Part shown: piece after piece, positions 1 through 6,524 of the stretch
Numbering within the stretch: position 1 is the first letter of the stretch
How the letters are laid out: each line of letters begins with the position of its first letter
Assembly (NCBI GenBank): GCA_020629995.1
Contig: JAHDCH010000008.1
Coordinates: forward strand, 1 to 23,344
Direction: 5' to 3'
DNA: 23,344 nt
From: Pseudaestuariivita sp.
Lineage (GTDB): Bacteria > Pseudomonadota > Alphaproteobacteria > Rhodobacterales > Rhodobacteraceae
Program-made: the position numbers and the translations under genes
Notes under the pieces: generated by a model
What the model saw: only the letters and a program-made list of their open reading frames with translations
What the model was told of the DNA's origin: nothing
Databases searched by the model: none

Positions 1-68
1 TTCATCGGCGCGTCCATGGCGGCGCCGGTCGCCACCAGCGCGGTGGCGAGTACAGTCGCGAAACTCAT
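1..68 (-). CDS. Small exported protein, 3' part cut by window edge
   Basis: Only the first 22 codons are inside the window. They read as a typical start of an exported protein: Met-Ser-Phe followed by a run of Ala, Leu, Val and Thr that could be a signal peptide. The ATG at 66-68 is preceded on the minus strand by AAGGAAAG at a good distance, so the start is well supported. It lies 21 nt downstream of the msrQ stop and is probably transcribed with msrP-msrQ. Too little is visible to assign a family or function. Confidence 0.55.
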   Translation of the reverse strand, partial: MSFATVLATALVATGAAMDAPM

Positions 69-89
69 GTTGTCTTTCCTTGGCAGCTC

Positions 90-704
90 TCAGCTGACCG
101 CGCGGCGCCGTTTGACCTTGGGCACCTGCCGCATCAGCAACAGTACACCCACAACCCCGAGGTAGATCAAAGGTTCCACCTGCCAGCCTTTGACCAGCAT
201 GACAAAATGCACCGCGCCCAGGATCGCCGCCGGATAGGTCAGCAAATGCAGCCTGCTCCATGCGCCCGCGCCCAGACGGCGCACCGACAGGTTGTTCGAC
301 GTCAGCGCCAGAGGCAGCATCAGCACAAACGCCGCCATACCAACCGTGATGTATGGTCTTTTGTATATGTCGGCGATGATCTGGCTTGGGATCTGCACAT
401 CCAGCACCAGCCAGACCAGCAAATGCCCCAATATATAAAAGAAGGTCAGCACGCCCAGAGCGCGCCGGAACTTGATCAGGTTGATCCCCGCAAACCGGCG
501 CAAGGGCGAGATGCACAGCGTCGCGATCAGCAGCCACAGCCCCCACAGCCCCATCTGGTGCTCCATCACCTTGACCGGATCAACGCCCAAGGCCCCCGTC
601 AGCCCGGCAATGAACAGCCAGACCGGCGGAATGGCCCCCAGTATATACAGGGGCCACGCGGGCACGCGCCGCAGCGCGCCGTTTATGCTGTCCGTCAGGG
701 CCAT
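90..704 (-). CDS. msrQ: MsrQ, heme-binding membrane subunit of the MsrPQ methionine sulfoxide reductase
   Basis: 204-aa polytopic inner-membrane protein of the MsrQ (YedZ) ferric-reductase-like family. It passes electrons from the quinone pool or flavin reductase through heme to the periplasmic MsrP. About six hydrophobic segments are visible, with conserved histidines in the contexts VMEHQMG, YILGHLL and RLHLLTY...GAVHFVM, the last two being likely heme ligands. The reading frame stays open upstream to position 977, but that part is antisense to nothing else than msrP coding sequence and is arginine-rich and unlike the family. The true start is the ATG at 702-704, whose A is shared with the TGA stop of msrP (TGATG), so the two genes are translationally coupled. 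Family-typical length supports this start. Confidence 0.93.
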   Translation of the reverse strand: MALTDSINGALRRVPAWPLYILGAIPPVWLFIAGLTGALGVDPVKVMEHQMGLWGLWLLIATLCISPLRRFAGINLIKFRRALGVLTFFYILGHLLVWLVLDVQIPSQIIADIYKRPYITVGMAAFVLMLPLALTSNNLSVRRLGAGAWSRLHLLTYPAAILGAVHFVMLVKGWQVEPLIYLGVVGVLLLMRQVPKVKRRRAVS

Positions 705-1606
705 CAATAGAACTTGGACAGGTCCATGCCTTCGTAGAGGCCGGCCACCTCTTCTTCGTAGCCGTTGAACATCAGCGTCGGCTGGCGCTTGGCAAAGAGC
801 CCGCTGCCGATCACCCGCTCGCTCGCCTGGCTCCAGCGCGGGTGGTCCACCTGCGGGTTCACGTTCGAATAAAATCCGTACTCGCGCCCGTTCGCCTTGT
901 TCCAGCTGGTCGGCGGCTCCTGGTCCGTCACGGTGATGCGCACGATCGACTTGATCGACTTGAAGCCATACTTCCACGGCACGACCAGCCGCATCGGCGC
1001 GCCGTTCTGGTTGGGGATGTCGCGGCCGTAGATGCCTGTGGCCATCATGGTCAGCGGGTGCATCGCCTCGTCCATGCGCAGCCCTTCGACATAAGGCCAG
1101 TCCAGCACGGGATAGGCGAGGCCGGGCATCTGATCCGGGCGGTTCGCTGTTTCAAAGGCGACGTACTTGCCCTCTGCCTGCACGCCGGCCATCTCCAGCA
1201 GGTCTTTCAGCTCGAACCCGTTCCACGGGATCACCATGCTCCACGCCTCGACACAGCGAAAGCGATAGATCCGCTCTTCGATGGTCATGGCGGCCATGAT
1301 GTCGTCCATCTTGTAGGTGCCGGGCTTGTCGACCATCCCGTCGATCACAACCTCCCAGCCTTCGGTGATCAGGCTGCCGGCGTATTTGGCCGGATCGCTC
1401 TTGCCCGTGCCGAATTCGTAAAAGTTGTTGTAGCTGGTGATGTCTTCCCAGCTGTTCGGCTCCGGCGTCTCGGCCTTGGCCGCCTTGGGCAGCACGCTTG
1501 CCAGCCCCAAGCCCATTGCGCCCGCCATGATCTGGCGACGGTTCAGATACGCAGCCTCGGGGGTCACGTCGTCCCACGTCAGGTCATTCTTCCAGCGATG
1601 CGCCAT
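704..1606 (-). CDS. msrP: MsrP, periplasmic molybdopterin protein-methionine-sulfoxide reductase
   Basis: 300-aa catalytic subunit that reduces methionine sulfoxide in periplasmic proteins, using molybdopterin cofactor. A twin-arginine signal is visible: N22-R23-R24 followed by a hydrophobic stretch and a likely cleavage site near AKA-E (about residue 45), so it is exported folded by Tat. The Mo ligand is probably Cys118 in the motif [10 protein letters not shown], typical of the sulfite-oxidase-fold family. The start ATG at 1604-1606 has GGAGG at good spacing on the minus strand. It is directly followed by msrQ (stop and start share one base). A 95-nt gap with inverted repeats separates it from the upstream flavoprotein gene, so it may have its own promoter. 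Confidence 0.95.
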   Translation of the reverse strand: MAHRWKNDLTWDDVTPEAAYLNRRQIMAGAMGLGLASVLPKAAKAETPEPNSWEDITSYNNFYEFGTGKSDPAKYAGSLITEGWEVVIDGMVDKPGTYKMDDIMAAMTIEERIYRFRCVEAWSMVIPWNGFELKDLLEMAGVQAEGKYVAFETANRPDQMPGLAYPVLDWPYVEGLRMDEAMHPLTMMATGIYGRDIPNQNGAPMRLVVPWKYGFKSIKSIVRITVTDQEPPTSWNKANGREYGFYSNVNPQVDHPRWSQASERVIGSGLFAKRQPTLMFNGYEEEVAGLYEGMDLSKFY

Positions 1607-1701
1607 GTTGGCCTCCGTTATGGGTTTGTCTCAGACACGCATGCGTGCCGCCTTTGGTTTCACATATATAATGCGCGTGCGTCACGTCCCGTGACGGGGC
1701 C
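1607..1701 (-). promoter_or_regulatory. msrP upstream region with two inverted repeats
   Basis: The gap between the flavoprotein stop and msrP holds a perfect 12-bp palindrome CACGCATGCGTG at 1636-1647, 30-41 nt before the msrP start, and an inverted repeat CGTCAC-N5-GTGACG at 1680-1696. Between them lies an AT-rich stretch (1661-1671) that reads ATTATATATGTG on the minus strand and could supply a -10 element. No U-run follows the second repeat on either strand, so it is not an obvious intrinsic terminator. Whether either repeat binds a regulator is unknown. Confidence 0.35.
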
Positions 1702-3195
1702 TCACGCATTCGTGCCTTCAAGGTGATCTGCATAAAGGCGGTCCATCGCCACGCTGGACCCGTTGTCCTGCACGATCCGCACGTGATGCGGCCGCATCTG
1801 GCGCGGCCCTTCCACGCCCACCGAATGCGCGATCATGTCGACCTCCTTGACCAGCTGCCTGGCATAGCTGGCCACCCGGTCTTCCTTGTCCTCGGGCACC
1901 AGCCCCTTCTGAAAGCGCTTGTCATGGGTGGTGATGCCCGTGGGGCAGGTATTCTTGTTGCATTTCAGCGCCTGAATGCACCCAAGCGAAAACATGAACC
2001 CCCGGGCCGAGACGCAAAAGTCCGCCCCCGTGGCCAGTGCCCAGGCCACATCGCCCGGCACCATCATCTTGGCGCTCGCAATCAGGCGGATCCGGTCCTT
2101 CAGCCCCGCCCGGTCGCGCAGGCCCGCCACGATGGGCAGCGCCTCGCGGATGCTGAGCCCCACCAGATCCATCAGCGGCATCGGCGCCGCGCCCGTGCCG
2201 CCCTCACCCCCGTCGACTGTAATAAAGTCAGGCGCCCTTTCGGGCCCTTGTTTCACAATCTCATCAAACAGCGGCGCAATCTGCCGGGCCGAGCCGACGA
2301 CGATCTTGATCCCCACCGGCTTGCCCGTGACCTCGCGCACCCGCGCGATGAAGTCCAGCAGCTCGGCGGTGTCGCCAATCTCCGGGTGCCGGTTGGGCGA
2401 GATGCTGTCGCTGCCTTCCTCGATCCCGCGCACCTTGGCGATCTCGGGGGTGACCTTTGCCCCGGGGAGGATGCCTCCCTTGCCGGGCTTGGCCCCCTGG
2501 GCCAGCTTGACCTCGAACATGCGAACGTGGTCGTGCGCCGCCACTTCTCGCAGCTTGTCTTCGTCCAGCGCTCCGTCCTTTGTGCGCACCCCGTATTTGG
2601 CCGTGCCAATCTGAAAGACGATGTCGCAGCAGCCCTCAAGGTGATAGGCCGACAGGCCCCCCTCTCCGGTGTTCAGCCAGATGCCCGCCTTGGCCGCGCC
2701 CCGGCTCAGCGCCTGCACCGCCGGTTTGGAAATCGCCCCATAGGACATGCCCGAGATGTTGAAGAACGACGGCGCGTGATACGGCTTGGCCGTACCCTCT
2801 CCGATCACCAGCGCCTCGGTGCCCGCGTCCGGCTTGTCCAGCGGCGGATAGGCCGCGTTCACGAACAGCGGCGTGCCCGGCACGGCGACGTTGCGGGTCG
2901 ACCCAAAGGCAATCGTGTTGCCCTTGCCCTTGGAGGCCCGCTCGACCCAGTTGCGCTGTGCGCGGTTGAACGGCAGCTCTTCTCGGTCCATCGCGAAAAA
3001 GTACTGGCGAAAGAATTCGCCCAGCTCGCTGAAGATATGCCGGAACCGTCCGATCACCGGATAATTGCGCCGGATCGCGTCGGCCTTTTGCGTGCGGTCG
3101 ATCACGAACAGCACCACCAGCGCCAACGCCGCCAGCCCCAGCACCCAGACAAACAGGATCACCGCCGCGTCCAGCACCTGCATCGCAAAACCCAT
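1702..3195 (-). CDS. Membrane-anchored FMN-binding glutamate synthase domain protein
   Basis: 497-aa protein consisting of an N-terminal transmembrane segment (about residues 7-30) and a domain like the central FMN/iron-sulfur (synthase) region of the glutamate synthase large subunit. Visible signatures are GGEGGTGAAP and the cysteine pattern C406-x5-C412-x4-C417, which matches the [3Fe-4S] site of GltB. The N-terminal glutaminase (Ntn amidotransferase) domain and the C-terminal GXGXG domain of true GltB are absent, so it cannot on its own make glutamate from glutamine. Such stand-alone proteins are common; their substrate is not established. I chose the ATG at 3193-3195 (GAGAG upstream, MGFAMQV); the ATG at 3181-3183 is an alternative. 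The frame is open further upstream to 3306 but with no ribosome binding site and no family similarity that I recognise. Confidence 0.85.
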   Translation of the reverse strand: MGFAMQVLDAAVILFVWVLGLAALALVVLFVIDRTQKADAIRRNYPVIGRFRHIFSELGEFFRQYFFAMDREELPFNRAQRNWVERASKGKGNTIAFGSTRNVAVPGTPLFVNAAYPPLDKPDAGTEALVIGEGTAKPYHAPSFFNISGMSYGAISKPAVQALSRGAAKAGIWLNTGEGGLSAYHLEGCCDIVFQIGTAKYGVRTKDGALDEDKLREVAAHDHVRMFEVKLAQGAKPGKGGILPGAKVTPEIAKVRGIEEGSDSISPNRHPEIGDTAELLDFIARVREVTGKPVGIKIVVGSARQIAPLFDEIVKQGPERAPDFITVDGGEGGTGAAPMPLMDLVGLSIREALPIVAGLRDRAGLKDRIRLIASAKMMVPGDVAWALATGADFCVSARGFMFSLGCIQALKCNKNTCPTGITTHDKRFQKGLVPEDKEDRVASYARQLVKEVDMIAHSVGVEGPRQMRPHHVRIVQDNGSSVAMDRLYADHLEGTNA

Positions 3196-3476
3196 ACCGC
3201 TCTCTCTGTATATATATGTGTCTCTGGACCCGACCCTGCGCGTGGCCGCGTGCCGTGGCAAGACCCAACGCGGGAAAGTGACCGCGAGGTTCCCCGCAAC
3301 AGTCACCGCGACACCTGCCAGATTGTCGCCCGGTGGGAGACGTGCCGCCCCTCTGCTCGGGCGGTTTTTGTCGAAATTATGTCAAATGGCCGAAATCCCG
3401 CCACATTTCGGGCCGTGTCGCCTAGCCTGTCCGGCGGGGGATTCGGCTCGACCGTGTTAGGGGAACTTGAGAAGAC
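3196..3476. promoter_or_regulatory. Divergent intergenic region, flavoprotein gene / RTX gene
   Basis: 281 bp without a convincing gene. On the minus side a TATATATA stretch (about 3210-3217) close to the flavoprotein start could be a -10 element. Two near-identical 11-mers, AGTGACCGCGA at 3277-3287 and AGTCACCGCGA at 3301-3311, lie 24 bp apart and could be a paired operator. The RTX side holds a terminator-like hairpin, listed separately. Confidence 0.4.
3345..3369 (+). terminator. Terminator-like hairpin in the RTX gene leader
   Basis: CCGCCC (3345-3350) pairs with GGGCGG (3359-3364) around an 8-nt loop and is followed at once by TTTTT (3365-3369). This is the form of an intrinsic terminator for plus-strand transcription, yet no plus-strand gene lies upstream. 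It may stop spurious transcription, or act as an attenuator for the RTX gene that starts at 3477. Confidence 0.4.
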
Positions 3477-4913
3477 ATGCCTATTCTATTCGGAACAAAC
3501 GGTGATGACACGATCACCGGCAACGTCGCGAACGAGACGTGGAACCTGCTGGACGGGAACGACCTGTTCACCGGCAACACCGGCAACCATTTTGTGATCG
3601 GCGGCAACGGCGATGACACGATCGACGGGCGCGGCGGGATGGATGACATCCTTGGCGGCGCGGGCGCGGACAGGCTGCTGGGCGGAGGCGGCGACGACAC
3701 GCTTCAGGGCGAAGACGGCGACGATTTCCTGATCGGTGGTGCTGGGATGGACCTGCTGGTCGGCGGCAACGACAACGACCGTGTGAACGGCGGCAACGGC
3801 GACGACGAATTGTTCGGCAACGATGCCGAAGACACCCTGCTGGGCGGATCGGGCAATGACTTTCTGAACGGCGGGGCGAATGACGACACTCTGATCGGCG
3901 GCGCGGGCAACGACACCCTGACCGGCGAAGACGGCGCGGACCGGTTCACCTTTACCACCGCTCTGGGTGACGCGGACGTCATCACCGATTTCGAAGTCGG
4001 CATCGACCGGATCGACCTGCGCCCCATGGGCGTTCAGCATCTGGGCGATATCGTCGTTTCGGGCGATGTGTCCTCGACCACGATCACCGTGACCGCTTCG
4101 GGTGACACGATCACCGTGGGCAACGTGGGCGTGGCCGATTTTGATCTGGCCGACCTGTTCCTGCCCGCCGCCCCCCTGCCCGCCGCGCTGTTCTCCGACA
4201 GCGGCGACGTGGTGCATGACGACAACGGCAGCAACATCCTCAATGGCCTTGGCGGATCGGATTACATCTCGGGCCGGCTGGGGGATGACACGATCACCGG
4301 CGATGCAGGCCGTGATACGATCCTCGGCGGTCAGGGCAACGATGCGCTGCATGGCGGGTCGGGCGATGACAAGGTCTATGGCAACGACGGCAACGACAAC
4401 ATGTCGGGCGATGCCGGCAACGACCGCATGGATGGCGGCGCCGGCGACGATACGCTGGACGGCGGCAACGCCAACGACCTGCTGTTTGGCGGCGTCGGCG
4501 CGGACGTGCTGATCGGCGAAAACGGCAATGACCGCATGTTCGGTGGCGACGATGCCGACGTCCTTCTGGGCGGCGCGGGCGCCGACCGCATGGATGGCGG
4601 CACCGGCGATGACACGCTGAACGGCGGCTGGGGCAAAGACACCATGACAGGCGGTGACGGCGCCGATGTCTTTGTCTTTGAACAACGCGGAAACGACGAC
4701 GTGATCCGCGATTTCGAAGACGGCGTCGACATCATCGACCTGACCGCGATGACCTCGATCGGCGTTTCGTCCTATTCGGACCTGACGATCACCCAGTCCG
4801 GCGACGACGTCCTGATCGTGATGGACGACTACCACTCGATCACCCTGGCGGACACGGATCTGGCCTCGGTCGATGCGTCCGACTTCGTGTTCGGCTTCTT
4901 CGTGGCCACCTAA
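3477..4913 (+). CDS. RTX (hemolysin-type calcium-binding repeat) protein
   Basis: 478-aa acidic, Gly/Asp/Asn-rich protein with many nonapeptide repeats of the form GGxGxDxLx, which bind Ca2+ and fold as parallel beta-rolls outside the cell. Two repeat blocks (about residues 38-150 and 250-395) are each followed by a similar cap: DGADRFTF...DVITDFEVGIDRIDL near 152-181 and DGADVFVF...DVIRDFEDGVDIIDL near 394-422. Such caps are found at the C-termini of proteins exported by type I secretion. There is no N-terminal signal peptide, in line with type I export. No catalytic domain is visible, so the role (adhesin, surface layer, other) is open. No ABC exporter or membrane-fusion gene is adjacent. 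The ATG at 3477 has GAGAAG upstream; a strong terminator follows the stop. Confidence 0.9.
   Translation: MPILFGTNGDDTITGNVANETWNLLDGNDLFTGNTGNHFVIGGNGDDTIDGRGGMDDILGGAGADRLLGGGGDDTLQGEDGDDFLIGGAGMDLLVGGNDNDRVNGGNGDDELFGNDAEDTLLGGSGNDFLNGGANDDTLIGGAGNDTLTGEDGADRFTFTTALGDADVITDFEVGIDRIDLRPMGVQHLGDIVVSGDVSSTTITVTASGDTITVGNVGVADFDLADLFLPAAPLPAALFSDSGDVVHDDNGSNILNGLGGSDYISGRLGDDTITGDAGRDTILGGQGNDALHGGSGDDKVYGNDGNDNMSGDAGNDRMDGGAGDDTLDGGNANDLLFGGVGADVLIGENGNDRMFGGDDADVLLGGAGADRMDGGTGDDTLNGGWGKDTMTGGDGADVFVFEQRGNDDVIRDFEDGVDIIDLTAMTSIGVSSYSDLTITQSGDDVLIVMDDYHSITLADTDLASVDASDFVFGFFVAT
3588..3926 (+). repeat. RTX repeat block 1 (coding)
   Basis: Degenerate 27-bp tandem units inside the RTX gene encode GGxGxDxLx nonapeptides, residues about 38-150. 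The bases recur as variants of GGCGGC...GGCAACGAC. Confidence 0.8.
4224..4661 (+). repeat. RTX repeat block 2 (coding)
   Basis: Second run of degenerate 27-bp units encoding GGxGxDxLx nonapeptides, residues about 250-395 of the RTX protein. It is separated from block 1 by a cap and a proline/alanine-rich linker (residues about 230-238). Confidence 0.8.
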
Positions 4914-4940
4914 GGCCCGCGCCGCGTTTCGCAAATTGCA

Positions 4941-4972
4941 GGCCCGCAGGCTTCCCTGCGGGCCTTTGCTTT
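4941..4972 (+). terminator. Intrinsic terminator of the RTX gene
   Basis: A perfect 10-bp stem, GGCCCGCAGG (4941-4950) with CCTGCGGGCC (4955-4964), has a CTTC tetraloop and is followed by TTTGCTTT. It lies 28 nt after the RTX stop and before the SDR gene. Confidence 0.85.
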
Positions 4973-5003
4973 GGCAGGGTGCCCCAAAGAACAGGAGCGC
5001 CCC

Positions 5004-5762
5004 ATGACCACCCCCACCGCCCTCATCACCGGAGCCGCGCGCGGCATTGGCCTGGCCACCGCGCGGATGCTGCAATCCCGGGGCTGGAACGTGGCCCTTC
5101 TGGACCGCGACGCTGACGAACTTGCGACCGCCGCCGCCGACCTGCCCGCGGGTCAGACCCTGACCCTGACACAGGATATCTCGGATCCGCAGGCCGCGCC
5201 CGTGTTCCTGCGCGCGGTTGACCAGCGGTTCGGCCGCCTCGACGCGCTGGTGAACAACGCCGGGGTGGCCGATTTTGGCCCGATCGGGGACACCGGCTTT
5301 GACCGCTGGCGCACCGTGATGGAAACCAACCTCGACGGCACCTTCCTGACCACCCAGGCCGCCACGCCGATGCTGAGGGACACGCGCGGCGCCATCGTCA
5401 ACATCGCGTCGATCTCGGGCCTGCGCGCCTCGACCCTGCGGGTGGCCTATGGCACGTCCAAGGCCGCCGTGATCGCCCTGACCCAGCAACAGGCCGTCGA
5501 ACTGGGCGAATACGGCATCCGCGCCAATGCCGTCTGCCCCGGCCCGGTGCGCACCAAGCTGGCCATGGCCGTGCACACGCCCGACATCATCGCGGCCTAC
5601 CACGACGCGATCCCGCTCAACCGGTACGGCACCGAGGACGAGATCGCCGAGGTGATCTCGTTTCTTGTCTCGCCCGCGGCATCTTATGTCACCGGGCAAT
5701 GCATCGCCGCCGATGGCGGGTTCGAGGCAACCGGCATCGGCCTTCCCGCCCTGCGTGGCTGA
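5004..5762 (+). CDS. SDR-family NAD(P)-dependent oxidoreductase
   Basis: 252-aa classical short-chain dehydrogenase/reductase. The cofactor motif TGAARGIG is at residues 9-16, NNAG at 84-87, and the catalytic triad is Ser138 (or Ser136), Tyr149 and Lys153 in YGTSK. An aspartate at the end of the second strand (ALLDRD, Asp34) suggests preference for NAD(H) over NADP(H). The substrate cannot be read from the sequence. I chose the ATG at 5004 because CAGGAG sits 8 nt upstream; the frame extends to a TTG at 4971 that overlaps the terminator tail of the RTX gene. It seems to be its own transcription unit, cut off from the RTX gene by that terminator. Confidence 0.9.
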   Translation: MTTPTALITGAARGIGLATARMLQSRGWNVALLDRDADELATAAADLPAGQTLTLTQDISDPQAAPVFLRAVDQRFGRLDALVNNAGVADFGPIGDTGFDRWRTVMETNLDGTFLTTQAATPMLRDTRGAIVNIASISGLRASTLRVAYGTSKAAVIALTQQQAVELGEYGIRANAVCPGPVRTKLAMAVHTPDIIAAYHDAIPLNRYGTEDEIAEVISFLVSPAASYVTGQCIAADGGFEATGIGLPALRG

Positions 5763-5977
5763 ATTCTCTGCCCCTCAAATCCCTGCCCCCGAAATATCGG
5801 CCCTGAGATAAACACTTTGTGACTGGCGCGCGCGGCAGGCGCCGGCTTAGTGCGCGCCGATCTGCCCGCACATGACCAAGTGTCGCACAGGCGGAAAGCG
5901 CCCCTGATTTTGCCGCCTATATGCCGCGCAGATGCAGACGGACGCATCGTTCTATCACCAGTGAAAGGACTGACATC
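5763..5977 (+). other. Intergenic region before the fasciclin gene
   Basis: 215 bp with no supported gene. A GC-rich inverted repeat, GGCGCGC (5825-5831) with GCGCGCC (5852-5858), has no U-run behind it. CCTATAT near 5915-5921 could be a -10 element for the fasciclin gene, but I could not assign a good -35. Confidence 0.3.
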
Positions 5978-6448
5978 ATGCTTCGCAAATTTGCTCTCGT
6001 GGCCGCTCTGGCCGCTACTCCCGCCTTTGCCATGTCGGACAAGGACATCGTCGAAACCGCTGCCGCCGCGGGCTCGTTCGAAACCCTGCTGGCCGCCGCC
6101 ACCGCTGCCGGCCTTGTGGACACGCTCAAGGGTGACGGCCCGTTCACCGTGTTCGCCCCCACGGATGCGGCCTTTGCCGCCCTGCCCGAAGGCACGGTGG
6201 ATACGCTGCTTCTGCCGGAAAACAAGGACCAGCTGGTCGCGATCCTGACCTACCACGTTGTGCCGGGCAAGGTGATGTCGACCGACCTGTCGGACGACAT
6301 GACCGCCGCCACCGTGCAAGGCGGCGACATCACGATCGACCTCGATGACGGTGTGATGGTCAACGACGCCACCGTCGTCTCTGCCGACATCGAAGCGGAA
6401 AACGGCGTGATCCATGTCATCGACAAGGTGATCATGCCCGCGTCGTAA
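5978..6448 (+). CDS. Secreted fasciclin (FAS1) domain protein
   Basis: 156-aa exported protein with a signal peptide ([18 protein letters not shown], cleavage before MSDKD) followed by one complete FAS1 domain. Typical FAS1 blocks are visible: [45 protein letters not shown] and, at the end, [16 protein letters not shown]1 domains mediate adhesion or ligand binding at the cell surface or in the periplasm; the ligand here is unknown. The ATG at 5978 has GAAAGGA about 9 nt upstream and is preferred to an ATG at 5921, which would put the signal peptide internal. It is convergent with clpB. Confidence 0.92.
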   Translation: MLRKFALVAALAATPAFAMSDKDIVETAAAAGSFETLLAAATAAGLVDTLKGDGPFTVFAPTDAAFAALPEGTVDTLLLPENKDQLVAILTYHVVPGKVMSTDLSDDMTAATVQGGDITIDLDDGVMVNDATVVSADIEAENGVIHVIDKVIMPAS

Positions 6449-6455
6449 GGGACGC

Positions 6456-6489
6456 AAAAACGCGCCCCGGGTCTGTCTCCCGGGGCGCG
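6456..6489 (-). terminator. Terminator between convergent fasciclin gene and clpB
   Basis: A perfect 11-bp stem, CGCGCCCCGGG (6461-6471) with CCCGGGGCGCG (6479-6489), and a 7-nt loop. AAAAA at 6456-6460 gives TTTTT after the stem on the minus strand, so it is best suited to ending clpB transcription. Its stem may also act on the fasciclin mRNA. Confidence 0.88.
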
Positions 6490-6524
6490 CTGTCATGTCA
6501 GATGGGCACAGATGCCCGCTGGCC

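Noticed and set aside
705..977. N-terminal extension of the msrQ frame into msrP
   Set aside because: It is in another frame of the msrP coding region; the coupled TGATG start at 704 fits the MsrQ family.
1680..1696. CGTCAC-N5-GTGACG as the terminator of the flavoprotein gene
   Set aside because: The stem is short (6 bp) and is not followed by a U-run in the minus direction; kept only as an inverted repeat.
1723..3597. A 624-codon open frame on the plus strand across the flavoprotein gene
   Set aside because: Mirror frame of the glutamate synthase domain gene; runs into the RTX leader and start, arginine/histidine-rich, no family signature.
3588..4661. Regular short repeats as a CRISPR array
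   Set aside because: The 27-bp units are degenerate, without unique spacers, in frame, and encode GGxGxDxLx nonapeptides.
3486..5699. A 737-codon open frame on the minus strand across the RTX and SDR genes
   Set aside because: It is antisense to an RTX gene with clear nonapeptide repeats and to an SDR with all motifs. The open frame is a by-product of GC-rich codon bias and repeats; it has low-complexity Val/Ala/Asp composition and no ribosome binding site.
5825..5858. GC-rich inverted repeat after the SDR gene as terminator
   Set aside because: No U-run follows on either strand and the loop contains competing GC-rich pairings.
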